DNA of 64,000 bases, from positions 1 to 64,000 of the forward strand of contig CAVYHD010000002.1 in the NCBI GenBank assembly GCA_963768075.1, read 5' to 3'. Position 1 is the stretch's first letter. Every line of letters begins with the position of its first letter. Of the stretch, positions 28,398 to 36,691 are shown in pieces. The notes below the pieces were generated by a model, which saw nothing but the letters and a program-made list of their open reading frames with translations, did no database searches and was not told the origin of the DNA. This DNA is from QHXW01 sp963768075 (GTDB lineage Bacteria; Acidobacteriota; Terriglobia; Bryobacterales; Bryobacteraceae). The position numbers were made by a program, and so were the translations under genes.

Positions 28398-28490
28398 GAC
28401 TCCGAGAATAACGCACTGTGGCTGCTGAAAAAGGGAGCGGATGGAAGATCGCCAACGAGGAAACCAGGGACGGACTTGTCCGCGAATTAT

Positions 28491-29279
28491 CTACGCAGAT
28501 TTGCAGCGGGCCGCGAGCAGGCCTGTGGCGGCGGTGATGTCGATGTCCGCGAGGAGCAGCCCTTGTTTTCCGTATGGCTGGTAGCTGAGGAGCGTCCCAT
28601 CGGGCCGCACCACCGCCGAAGTGGTCGGCGACCCGGCGCTGGCACAGTTCACGGTTGCGAAATAGCAGGTGTTCTCGGCGGCGCGACACAACGCGGCTTT
28701 CTCGTGGAATGTGTTCGCTGGATCGGCGAAACTCGAGGGCACGTAGCCGCCGGGTTCGGCAATATCGAAATGCGGGTGGAACACGATGTGTGCGCCGTGC
28801 CGCACAGCCCAGCGGACCGTTTCCGGATAGCGCCAACCCTCATGGCAGATCACGATGCCGAATGTCAGCGGACCGGTTTGGAAAACCCGCCGCCCGGAAC
28901 CGGGGGAATAGAGACCGTCCTCGGAGGGGTCGAGTTGGACTTTGTCCTGGAAACCGGCGATGGTTCCGTCTCGATTGATGACCAGTGCGGTGATGAACAG
29001 AGCGCCATCGACAACGCGCTCGGTGCCGAGAATCACCGCGATGTTTGCTTTCGCGGCGGCGGCTTGAATGGCAGACCAGGCACGTTCAAGGAACGCAGGA
29101 TCGGGAGGCGGCACCGATTTCCCCAATCCCCGATAGCCGGGAACGAAGGCTTCCGGAAAGCAGATGAGGCCGGCGCGATCGAGGGACGCTTGAACGATGG
29201 CTTGTTCCGCCAACGTGACCGACTCCTCAGGAGTCGCCGGGAACGGGATGTTGGCGAGTGCGATACTAAACGGGATCAT
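28491..29279 (-). CDS. Carbon-nitrogen hydrolase (nitrilase superfamily)
   Basis: This 262-aa cytosolic amidohydrolase has the full catalytic triad: E43 (FPEAFVPGY), K113 (QDKVQLDP) and C145 (VICHEGWRYPE). The second structural Glu usual in the family can be placed near the Lys. It probably hydrolyses an amide or nitrile C-N bond; the substrate cannot be read from context. Its 3' end lies about 90 bp from the HTH gene on the same strand. Confidence 0.87.
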   Translation of the reverse strand: MIPFSIALANIPFPATPEESVTLAEQAIVQASLDRAGLICFPEAFVPGYRGLGKSVPPPDPAFLERAWSAIQAAAAKANIAVILGTERVVDGALFITALVINRDGTIAGFQDKVQLDPSEDGLYSPGSGRRVFQTGPLTFGIVICHEGWRYPETVRWAVRHGAHIVFHPHFDIAEPGGYVPSSFADPANTFHEKAALCRAAENTCYFATVNCASAGSPTTSAVVRPDGTLLSYQPYGKQGLLLADIDITAATGLLAARCKSA

Positions 29280-29312
29280 TGGGAAACTAAGGTCCCCTCC
29301 GTCCCGCTCCGC

Positions 29313-29636
29313 TTACGCGCTGAACGAGCTGCCGCAACCGCAGGTTGATTTGACGTTCGGATTCGAGAACTTGAAGCCGGCGCCTTCCAGGCTCTCAACG
29401 TAGTCGACCTGGGCACCGTCCAGGTACAGCATGCTGGCCTGATCGACAAACACCTTCAGACCGTCGTAGGTGTAGGTCTTGTCAAGCATGTTCGGCGTGT
29501 TCTCGAAGGCCATCGAATAGCTGAAGCCGGAGCACCCGCCACCCACCACGGCGATGCGCAGCCCGGCCGGTTTGGGTTCCTGGGACGACAGGATCTCTTT
29601 TACCTTGGTTATGGCGTTTTCGGTCAGTTGGACCAT
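29313..29636 (-). CDS. erpA: Iron-sulfur cluster carrier ErpA/IscA family
   Basis: This 107-aa A-type carrier has the three conserved cysteines: C35 (GGGCSGFSY) and C99/C101 (STCGCGSSF). It delivers Fe-S clusters to apoproteins. The ATG at 29636 follows GGGGG by about ten bases and is preferred over an in-frame TTG three codons earlier. The name erpA versus iscA or sufA cannot be settled by sequence alone, but a solitary location away from isc/suf genes fits ErpA. Confidence 0.87.
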   Translation of the reverse strand: MVQLTENAITKVKEILSSQEPKPAGLRIAVVGGGCSGFSYSMAFENTPNMLDKTYTYDGLKVFVDQASMLYLDGAQVDYVESLEGAGFKFSNPNVKSTCGCGSSFSA

Positions 29637-29778
29637 TGCTGGCAAACCCCCTTTACTTCGTTACGATTATAGAAACTAACGCAGCACCGAGTCAATCGGA
29701 CCCCACATTCCCGGAACCGACAGGCTCGTGGGGCGTTTGCTACTAATTGGATGGCTCATCGGACCTAAAGTTGCAAGG

Positions 29779-29807
29779 GGAATTTGTTACCATCCAAACG
29801 GGTTATC
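29779..29807 (+). promoter_or_regulatory. Tentative ECF-type promoter
   Basis: GGAATTT and GTTATC are separated by 16 bases. This resembles the GGAAC/TCTGA-like spacing of ECF (extracytoplasmic function) sigma promoters and lies upstream of the ECF sigma gene, where an autoregulated promoter is expected. The -35 deviates from GGAACTT by one base and the -10 is weak, so this is only suggestive. Confidence 0.3.
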
Positions 29808-29859
29808 CAGCGTGACGGGAGTAGTTGGATAAATGTAACCGGCCGGAAGCGGGTCGCGT

Positions 29860-30537
29860 ATGCAGCGGTGTATGGGTACAGCCACTGGCGCGCTCCCTCT
29901 TCCGGCGTTTGGCAGCCGGGTGTTGGTCAAGACGAAAGTGGATTACGAGAACAGCCAGGAAGGTGCGATGGTGCGCCGAGCGCAGAAGGGCGACGAAGCT
30001 GCGTTTCGGGAGATCGTGGAACGCTATCAATCTAAAGTCTTTTCCATCATTCATGGGATCGTCCGGCAGCGCAACGACGTGGAGGACATCGCCCAACAGG
30101 TATTTGCCAAGGTCTTTTTCTCGCTTCGGAATTTTGATTTCCGCAGTTCTTTGATCACCTGGATCTACAAGATTACGGTGAACGAGTGCTTCGATTATCT
30201 GCGGAAGAAGAAGGTACGCAAGCTGGTCTATGAGAGCGACCTGAGCGAGGACGAGGTCCGGCGGGTGGAGAACACGGAGCCGGCGGTCGACCGGCAGGTT
30301 CCGGTGGATCAGAACCTGGCCCGGCGGGATTACGTGGTGAAGTTATTGACGCGGGTTTCTGAAGAAGAGCGCACGCTTCTGGTGCTCAAAGAAGTGGAGG
30401 GGCGCTCGGTGGAAGAATTGGCGGAAATAACGGGCATGAACGAGAACACAATCAAGGTGAAACTGTTCCGTGCCCGGCAAAAACTGGTAAAGGCGGCGCA
30501 GCGTCTGGATCGCGCCCCTGGTTTGGTAGTAGCATAA
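29860..30537 (+). CDS. ECF RNA polymerase sigma factor (RpoE-like)
   Basis: The longest frame is 225 aa. Region 2 includes QKGDEAAFREIVERY and the polymerase-binding DVEDIAQQVFAKVF. Region 4 includes LLVLKEVEGRSVEELAE and the helix-turn-helix NENTIKVKLFRARQKL. The start is unresolved. An internal ATG at 29968 has the best ribosome site (AGGAAGG) and would give 189 aa, the usual ECF length; the 36 residues before it show no family feature. The anti-sigma gene follows on the same strand after 70 bp. Confidence 0.88.
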   Translation: MQRCMGTATGALPLPAFGSRVLVKTKVDYENSQEGAMVRRAQKGDEAAFREIVERYQSKVFSIIHGIVRQRNDVEDIAQQVFAKVFFSLRNFDFRSSLITWIYKITVNECFDYLRKKKVRKLVYESDLSEDEVRRVENTEPAVDRQVPVDQNLARRDYVVKLLTRVSEEERTLLVLKEVEGRSVEELAEITGMNENTIKVKLFRARQKLVKAAQRLDRAPGLVVA

Positions 30538-30607
30538 CTCCTGAAGCGGGCGAAGATCCGCTCAGGATCAGCGAAGGCTGATGAGTCACTTTTAAGGGAA
30601 GAAAAAT

Positions 30608-31045
30608 ATGCATCAGGTGATTGTGGATCGGCTCGAAGCGTACCTCGCCGGTGCGCCTGGTTCACGGGAATTCACGGCCCATCTGGGGTCCTGCCAAGAA
30701 TGCCGGGCTGAAGTTCGCGCGATACAGGAGATCTCGAGTGCCTTGGTGGCGTTGCGAGCTCCCGAAGAAATCGCGCCCTCAGGCGGGTTCTATGCCCGCG
30801 TGGCCCAACGGGTTGAGGCGGAGCGTCCGCGCTCAATCTGGGGACTTTGCCTTCTGGACCCGGCCTTCGGTAAGCGCGTGGCGTTTGCTTCGGTGATGAC
30901 CTTGGCGGTTCTGGGCAGCTACTTGATTAGCCGCGAAACGGAATACTCGGCTGGGCCGGCAAATCCCGAAGTGATTATGGCTCAACAGGGCCCCGCGGGT
31001 AATCCGGACGTCATGCTCGCCACGCTGGCCTCCTACGAGCCGTAG
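30608..31045 (+). CDS. Membrane-anchored zinc-finger anti-sigma factor
   Basis: This 145-aa protein has an N-terminal HLGSCQEC motif (HxxxCxxC, residues ~25-32), the ZAS zinc-binding domain that holds an ECF sigma inactive. One membrane helix follows (about 90-107, VAFASVMTLAVLGSYLI), then a short extracytoplasmic tail. Its position right after the ECF sigma gene makes it the likely cognate regulator. It is followed 4 bp later by the LTXXQ-type gene. Confidence 0.82.
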   Translation: MHQVIVDRLEAYLAGAPGSREFTAHLGSCQECRAEVRAIQEISSALVALRAPEEIAPSGGFYARVAQRVEAERPRSIWGLCLLDPAFGKRVAFASVMTLAVLGSYLISRETEYSAGPANPEVIMAQQGPAGNPDVMLATLASYEP

Positions 31046-31049
31046 TCCG

Positions 31050-31412
31050 ATGGATACGTACGCTGTCACCCGGTCCATTCAAAATCCACGGACCGCGTTC
31101 GCGTCCACGATTGTGCTGGTGTTTCTGTCGGGCGCGGTCGTGGGTGCGCTGGCGATGAACTTCGGCTTACACAAGGGTCTGCATCGCGCGGCGTTCTGGA
31201 CGCAGCAGGGCAAGGATATCTCCATCAGCCGGTTGCAGAGGGAGCTCGATTTGACCCCGGCGCAGACCGAGCAACTCAAAACGCTGCTCGACGATTTCGC
31301 CCACTACTATCAGGCGGTTCTGGCTAACGGTAAGGGCAGCATTTACAAAATCCTCAACGAAGAGCAAAAGCACAAGTTCGACCGTATGCTGAACGAACCC
31401 GACGCCAGGTAG
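31050..31412 (+). CDS. Membrane-anchored LTXXQ/Spy-CpxP-like periplasmic protein
   Basis: This 120-aa protein has one N-terminal membrane anchor (about 18-38) and a helical periplasmic part with LDLTPAQTEQLKTLLDDF and LNEEQKHKFDRML. This resembles the LTXXQ repeat of Spy/CpxP-type envelope-stress proteins and heavy-metal sensors. It starts 4 bp after the anti-sigma gene, so it is probably part of the same stress regulon. A direct metal-sensing role is not shown. Confidence 0.65.
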   Translation: MDTYAVTRSIQNPRTAFASTIVLVFLSGAVVGALAMNFGLHKGLHRAAFWTQQGKDISISRLQRELDLTPAQTEQLKTLLDDFAHYYQAVLANGKGSIYKILNEEQKHKFDRMLNEPDAR

Positions 31413-31436
31413 AATTAAGGCTTGCGGGAGATCGTA

Positions 31437-32276
31437 ATGTGCGCCCGGTTAGCCGTGCTGTTCGCGATCGCCTCGGTGGCGAATTCCGCGACGGCGCCAC
31501 CACTTGCCATTCTCAGGCCCTCGATCAGCGATATGGAGGACGGTGCTGCCGTTCCCGCGGGGTTCACTTTCGTCCCGGGGCAGTTCATCTTCCTGAAATT
31601 CCAGATCAGCGGCTTCAAGGTATCGGACGGGCGGAAGATCCACCTGTCTTACAAGATGAACGCGCTCGATCCGAAGGGCGTGCGCCTGCTCGAAACCGTG
31701 ACCGGCCAGGTAGACACCACGCTCGAGCCGGAAGACAAGAACTGGAAGCCGGTGGTGCGCCAGCAACTGCTGCTTCCACCCATGGGACCTTCGGGGGTTT
31801 ACAAGATCACGCTACAAGTGACCGATGAGATGGCGCAAGGCGCGACGATTTCCCAGGATTTCCCGCTTGCAGTGCGCGGACGGGATGTTGCACCGAGCGA
31901 TACGCTCGTAATCCGCAATCTGCACTTCTACCGCGGCGAGGAGGATCACGATGCTCTCACCGTGGCTGCCTATAGGCCCGGCGATACGCTCTGGGCGCGG
32001 TTCGACATCATCGGCTACAAGTTCGGTCCAGGCAACAGCGTGGATGTAGACTACGGCATTTCGGTTCTCGCGCCGGGCGGCAAGGTTCTCTACACCCAAG
32101 AGAAAGCCGCGGAAGAGAAGAGCTCCTCGTTTTACCCCAAGGCCTACGTGCCGGGCTCGATGAATCTGAGCCTGCAGAGCAAGATTCGCCCGGGCCAGTA
32201 CGCCATCGTGCTCACGGCACGCGACCACACCGGCAACCAGACCTGCGAAGCGAAGGGCGATTTCACGATCGAGTAA
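31437..32276 (+). CDS. Secreted protein of unknown function
   Basis: This 279-aa protein has a signal peptide (LAVLFAIASVANSATA) and two similar all-beta halves. Each half has a GDTLW/GQFIFLKF-type strand followed by G(Y/F)KF/GFKVSDG, which suggests a tandem Ig-like or beta-sandwich repeat. No family was recognised. The ATG at 31437 follows GGGAG by 6 bases. It closes the ECF sigma/anti-sigma/LTXXQ cluster and is likely an envelope protein. Confidence 0.65.
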   Translation: MCARLAVLFAIASVANSATAPPLAILRPSISDMEDGAAVPAGFTFVPGQFIFLKFQISGFKVSDGRKIHLSYKMNALDPKGVRLLETVTGQVDTTLEPEDKNWKPVVRQQLLLPPMGPSGVYKITLQVTDEMAQGATISQDFPLAVRGRDVAPSDTLVIRNLHFYRGEEDHDALTVAAYRPGDTLWARFDIIGYKFGPGNSVDVDYGISVLAPGGKVLYTQEKAAEEKSSSFYPKAYVPGSMNLSLQSKIRPGQYAIVLTARDHTGNQTCEAKGDFTIE

Positions 32277-32325
32277 CAGTTAACCGAGCATTGCCGCGCG
32301 TGTGGCGGAATGCTAAAACGTCGGT

Positions 32326-33822
32326 ATGCCTGAACCGTTGCTCGTGGGCCTGCGGCCGCTGCGGATCGAAGACGTAGAACAAACAGCACGGTTCGCGAAG
32401 ACCATTGAGCTGGACGGCGGCGCGCGCGGGCGGATTCGCAAAGGCCGCGCAGTGCTCGAAGAACAGATCGAGCGCGGCGCGAGCATTTACGGTGTCAATA
32501 CCGGCGTCGGCGGGAACATCAAGTTCTCACTCACGCCGGATCAATCCGAGCTTTTGCAGCAGAACATCATGCGCCACCTTTCCTGCGCCACCGGGGCTCC
32601 GCTGCCCCGGGACGTAGTGCGCGCGGCGATGTTGCTGCGCGTCGCGACATTTGCGACCGGCGCATCGGCAGTGCGGCTGGAGCTGGTGGAGGCGCTCATC
32701 AGGCTGCTGAATCGCGGCATCACGCCGGTGGTGCCGCGCTATGGATCGGTCGGGGCGAGCGGCGATCTGATGCCGTCGGCATACGTAGCGCGCGCACTCG
32801 TCGGGATGGGCGGGGTCGAATATCGCGGGCGCCACATGGCGGCCCTCGAAGCCCTCAAACTGGCGGACCTCGAACCGATCCGCTTCGCACCCAAAGAGGG
32901 ACTCGCGCTGATCAACGGCACTACCATGATGACGGCGGCCGCTGCGCTCGTGTGGGTGGACGCGTGGCGTGTGCTGCGCGCGCTGCTCGCGGCCATCGCG
33001 CTCGCGATCGAAGCGCTCGAAGCCGGCACAGAGCCATTCGCCGCGTGGGTGCAGGAGGCGAAGGGGCATCCGGGGCAAATCGCGGTGGCCGAATATATCC
33101 GAGAGCATCTCGCCGGCAGTAAGACGGCCGGCGATTCCGCGCGGCAGAGCTGCTATTCGCTGCGCTGCCCGCCGCAAGGTCTGGGGCCGGTTTGGGAGGC
33201 CCTGGAAACGGCGCGGCCGCTTCTTGAACGCGAAATCAACTCCGCCAACGATAATCCCTTGGTCGATCCCGAAACAGGCGCGCTCTACCGGGCCGGCAAC
33301 TTCTACGGCGGCCACATCGCACGCCTGCTGGACACCTGGAAGATCGACTTCGCGGTGATGGCCAACTGGGCCAACGCGCTGATGGCGGTGCTGGTCGACG
33401 ACAAATTCAACCATGGGCTGCCGGCGAGCCTGGTGCCCGAGCCGGGCGTAAACTCGGGATTCAAGGGAATGCAATTGAGCGTGACCAGCCTGGCCTGCGC
33501 CGTGCGCCAGATCGCCGGGCCGAGTTCGATTCACTCGCTACCCACCGAAGCGTACAACCAGGATGTGGTGAGCCTCGGGATGCACGCCGCGGTTACCGCG
33601 CTCGACGCGCTCGAGTGCCTGCGCAATGCGACGGCGATGGTGCTGCTGGCCGCGGCGCAAGCGGTCGATTTGCGCGGAGCGCCGGAGAAGCTCGGCGCGC
33701 GCAACCGGAGGGTGCACACGGATATTCGCCAGGTGTCGGATTTCCTGTCTCGCGATCGGGCCCTGGAGCAGGATGTGGCGGATGTCGCGGCTCTGATCGC
33801 GGCGGGAAAGCTGGTGGAATAG
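32326..33822 (+). CDS. MIO-dependent aromatic amino acid ammonia-lyase/aminomutase family
   Basis: This 498-aa protein has the A144-S145-G146 triad (GSVGASGDL) that cyclises into the MIO electrophile, and the catalytic Tyr55 in IYGVNTGVGG. FGGxx-like NANDNPL is present as SANDNPLVDPE. H84-L85 (RHLSCATG) sits where tyrosine ammonia-lyases carry the His-Leu specificity pair; histidine lyases carry Ser-His. The residue after the triad is DLMPSAY rather than the usual DLAPLAH or DLTPLAH. No hut genes are near. Substrate likely Tyr or another aromatic amino acid, by inference. Confidence 0.8.
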   Translation: MPEPLLVGLRPLRIEDVEQTARFAKTIELDGGARGRIRKGRAVLEEQIERGASIYGVNTGVGGNIKFSLTPDQSELLQQNIMRHLSCATGAPLPRDVVRAAMLLRVATFATGASAVRLELVEALIRLLNRGITPVVPRYGSVGASGDLMPSAYVARALVGMGGVEYRGRHMAALEALKLADLEPIRFAPKEGLALINGTTMMTAAAALVWVDAWRVLRALLAAIALAIEALEAGTEPFAAWVQEAKGHPGQIAVAEYIREHLAGSKTAGDSARQSCYSLRCPPQGLGPVWEALETARPLLEREINSANDNPLVDPETGALYRAGNFYGGHIARLLDTWKIDFAVMANWANALMAVLVDDKFNHGLPASLVPEPGVNSGFKGMQLSVTSLACAVRQIAGPSSIHSLPTEAYNQDVVSLGMHAAVTALDALECLRNATAMVLLAAAQAVDLRGAPEKLGARNRRVHTDIRQVSDFLSRDRALEQDVADVAALIAAGKLVE

Positions 33823-33842
33823 GAGCGAGTCCCCGTCCGTAC

Positions 33843-34589
33843 TTAGCGCAGGAAAGCCTCGGCCCCGCGCTGCAAGGCGGCGGCGCCGGCGGCGCCGGTG
33901 AGTGCGGGCACGAGAGCGGGAATCGCGCCGCGCCGCTTCCATTCGCCGTGGACGGCGTGGAATCCGAGATACAAGAACGTGCCACCGGCAATGCCCAGGG
34001 GATAACCGATCCAGGCCTGGCCCAGGACCGGGGCGAGCCCGAGTCCCGCGGCGCCACCGAGGAGCGTGCAACCTTCACACGACAAACACCAGAAGAAAGC
34101 CGGCCAGCGCGAGGCGACGGCGGCGCGCAGAATGGCGCCCAGAGCGATGCCTTCGGGAATCTTGTGCAGCACCATGGCCACGGGCAGAGCCAGGCGTATG
34201 CCCGCCGGGGCGGCGGCTTGTGCGGTCACGATGCTCCAGCCGTCGAGCGTGCTGTGGATGGCGGCGGCGATCAGGAGCGGGGCTGCGAATCCGTGCAAGG
34301 TGGCGCCGCAAGCGTCGTGGTCATGATCGTGCGCACAGGACGGGCACACAGGAAATAGATACCGGTTGATGACGCGCAGGATCAGATATCCGGACGCGAC
34401 GAGCAACAGGCCGCGCGCCAGGCCAAGCTGCTCGATCAGCTCGGGCAGCAGGCCGAATAGCACGATTCCGATCAGCAGGCCGCCGGCGAAGGGGACCATC
34501 AGGCGCGTACCGCGGCTCGCGCCCTTAAGGGAGATGCCGAGGAGGATGCCCGCGATGGCGGCCGCCGTGGCCACGAGCGCGACACCCAT
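33843..34589 (-). CDS. ZIP-family metal transporter
   Basis: This 248-aa protein has about eight helices and the ZIP binuclear metal-site motifs AIHSTLDGWS and LHKIPEGIALG. A loop rich in ligands (CPSCAHDHDHDAC, about residues 80-92) lies before helix 4 and probably delivers or senses Zn or Fe. It is convergent with the ammonia-lyase gene, with stops 20 bp apart. It reads in the same direction as fliM but is separated from it by about 100 bp. Confidence 0.85.
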   Translation of the reverse strand: MGVALVATAAAIAGILLGISLKGASRGTRLMVPFAGGLLIGIVLFGLLPELIEQLGLARGLLLVASGYLILRVINRYLFPVCPSCAHDHDHDACGATLHGFAAPLLIAAAIHSTLDGWSIVTAQAAAPAGIRLALPVAMVLHKIPEGIALGAILRAAVASRWPAFFWCLSCEGCTLLGGAAGLGLAPVLGQAWIGYPLGIAGGTFLYLGFHAVHGEWKRRGAIPALVPALTGAAGAAALQRGAEAFLR

Positions 34590-34691
34590 AGCCCCCAGTG
34601 AAAGGAGAAGCTGCAGAATTCCAATGTAGCGGCTTTGGGGTGGCAGCTACAACTGCGGACCCCGGCTCGCGCGGCGCGAACCGCGGAAGGG

Positions 34692-35681
34692 TCAGTCGAT
34701 GCGAAGCGCCAGGTTGTTGCCGACGCGGACGATTTGGCCTTTGAACTTCCGTTTGCCGTTGACGATGCCTTCGAGAGGGCGATTCAAGGGGTGGTCGAAA
34801 ACCAGCAGGTCGCCCTCCGCCATGCCCAGAAACTCCTCGATGCTGAAGCGGGCGCCCTCCAGCCGGCTTTCGATTTCGACCGTGGCGTCGCCCAAAAACA
34901 GGAGCATGCGTTCCTGCTCGGCTTCGCTCGACTCGGCTTTACGCACGGACCACTGTTGCTCGAACTTCTGGCGCATCATCTTGATGATGATGGCGGGCAT
35001 GGCCAGGTTCATCATGCCCGTGGCATCGCCGGTGCGTACTTCGATGCCCACCGCCACCACGGCCTCATTTGGCGCCAGAACCTGGAGCAGTTGCGGCTCT
35101 TTCTCCATGCTCTCGATTTTAAAGTCGATCGATGTGACGCCTTTCCAGGCCTCGGTGAGATCGTGCAGAACAATGCGGAACAAGCCGTCGAGGAGGCTCT
35201 GCTCTATTTCGGTGATCTCCCGCTGCACCACCGAGGGATTCTTTCCGTTCCCGCCCAGCAGCATCTCGAGGACCGGAAAGATGATAGAAGGATTCAGCTC
35301 CAGGACGGCGTTGCCTTCGTAGGGTTCGAGGCTCAGTGAAGTGATGCAGGTGGGGGAAGGCAGGCCCTCCAGAAATTCTCCGTAAGAGAGCTGCTCGACG
35401 CTGACCAGATTGACGGTCAGGTAGGAGCGCAGGTACGCCGAGAGGCTGGACCCGAGGTTGCGCACGAAGGTGTCGTGCAGCAGGTGAATGGCGCGGAGCT
35501 GGGATTTGGCGATGCGGTCGAGGCGGCGGAAGTCAAACCGGATACCTTGCCGGGCAGGCGCGGGATAGGTTGCCGCCGCCGCTCGATCGTTCCTCCGGTC
35601 CAGCTTCTCAAATACGGCGTCGATTTCCTGCTGCGAGAGTTGGCGATTCACCGGTTGGCGCGGGCCTCCTGGTTCATTCAT
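34692..35681 (-). CDS. fliM: Flagellar motor switch protein FliM
   Basis: This 329-aa protein has the N-terminal CheY-P docking motif LSQQEIDAVF, a central CheC-like domain (IRFDFRRLDRIAKSQLRAIH, TPTCI.SL.L.PYEG.A..E near 110-130) and a C-terminal SPOA-like domain (EGARFSIEEFLGMAEGDLL). It sits at the downstream end of the minus-strand flagellar arm, behind flgL. With the FliN proteins it builds the C-ring that switches rotation. Confidence 0.92.
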   Translation of the reverse strand: MNEPGGPRQPVNRQLSQQEIDAVFEKLDRRNDRAAAATYPAPARQGIRFDFRRLDRIAKSQLRAIHLLHDTFVRNLGSSLSAYLRSYLTVNLVSVEQLSYGEFLEGLPSPTCITSLSLEPYEGNAVLELNPSIIFPVLEMLLGGNGKNPSVVQREITEIEQSLLDGLFRIVLHDLTEAWKGVTSIDFKIESMEKEPQLLQVLAPNEAVVAVGIEVRTGDATGMMNLAMPAIIIKMMRQKFEQQWSVRKAESSEAEQERMLLFLGDATVEIESRLEGARFSIEEFLGMAEGDLLVFDHPLNRPLEGIVNGKRKFKGQIVRVGNNLALRID

Positions 35682-35715
35682 CGCCCGGTCGCGGTAGATT
35701 CTTTAGGCATCCGGG

Positions 35716-36645
35716 TCAACCCAAGAAATTGAACAGGCTGGTCCGGGGCAACATGGATTCGGCTTGGAGCGCGGCCTGTTCCTGGGTCTGGGCCTGGGTA
35801 AGCTCGGTGGCCGCCTGCGCCATGTCGGCATCCTGGTCGCTGCTGAGCGCCGTCTGATACGTGAGATCGGTCTGCTGAGACAGGCTGGTGGCCGCCGACA
35901 GGCGGTTCTGGGCGGCGCCGTAAAAGCCGAGGGTCGTGTTGAGGTAGTCGTCGGCCGTGGTCACAGCGGTGATCGAGTTCTGGATGCCGGTCAGGTCGTT
36001 GTTCTGGAGCGCCACGCGCAACTGGTTCACCGCCACGAACACGTTATCGGCGGCAGGGGTCCCGTCGGGATTCTGGTCATCGAAAATCTGCTGCGCGGTC
36101 ATATCGACGGAAAAGGTATTGCCCACCGGGTCCTCGATCTGGCGGGTGGCCTCGGTGACGGTCAACTGGACGACGACGCCGCCTACGTCCGGGTTGACAG
36201 GGTCGGCCTCGTACGGCTGGGACAGGTAATCGTCGCCGCCGAAAACGTATGCACTGCCAACCTGGGTATTGGCGATGGAGATCAGTTCGCTCTGGATGTC
36301 TCCCACCTGTTGCGCCAGGGCCGACCGCGTTTGCGCGGTCTGGGTTGCGGTCACGCCCTGGGAGGCCAGTGTCAGTGCGTTTTCGACGAGCTGCTCGGCG
36401 GTCGCGACACCCTGTTCGGCGGTGTTGACGCCGGTCGAAACCGTGTTCAGATTGGATTGCACCTGGTCGTTGCGGCTGATGTCGGAGCGCAGACTGAGGA
36501 TGTCGCTGACTTCTTCGGGCGCATCGGAAGCGTTCTGAAACTTGAGGCCGCTCGATAGCTCGTTCTCAGCCTGCTGCATGCTGTTCTGGATCTGTCCGAG
36601 ATTGGCTAAAAACTGCGCTCCCGACGGATCAATCGCCGAAATCAT
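35716..36645 (-). CDS. flgL: Hook-filament junction protein FlgL
   Basis: This 309-aa protein has flagellin-like coiled-coil ends. The N-terminus (MISAIDPSGAQFLANLGQIQ...LSSGLKFQNASDAPEEVS) and C-terminus (LTQAQTQEQAALQAES) pack together in the filament junction, as in FlgL/HAP3. A short 46-bp gap follows flgK, so the pair is co-transcribed. It joins hook to filament through FlgK. Confidence 0.9.
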   Translation of the reverse strand: MISAIDPSGAQFLANLGQIQNSMQQAENELSSGLKFQNASDAPEEVSDILSLRSDISRNDQVQSNLNTVSTGVNTAEQGVATAEQLVENALTLASQGVTATQTAQTRSALAQQVGDIQSELISIANTQVGSAYVFGGDDYLSQPYEADPVNPDVGGVVVQLTVTEATRQIEDPVGNTFSVDMTAQQIFDDQNPDGTPAADNVFVAVNQLRVALQNNDLTGIQNSITAVTTADDYLNTTLGFYGAAQNRLSAATSLSQQTDLTYQTALSSDQDADMAQAATELTQAQTQEQAALQAESMLPRTSLFNFLG

Positions 36646-36691
36646 ATCGTTTCCCTCCCCTCCATTTGCCGTAGAGCCACACCAGAGCGCG

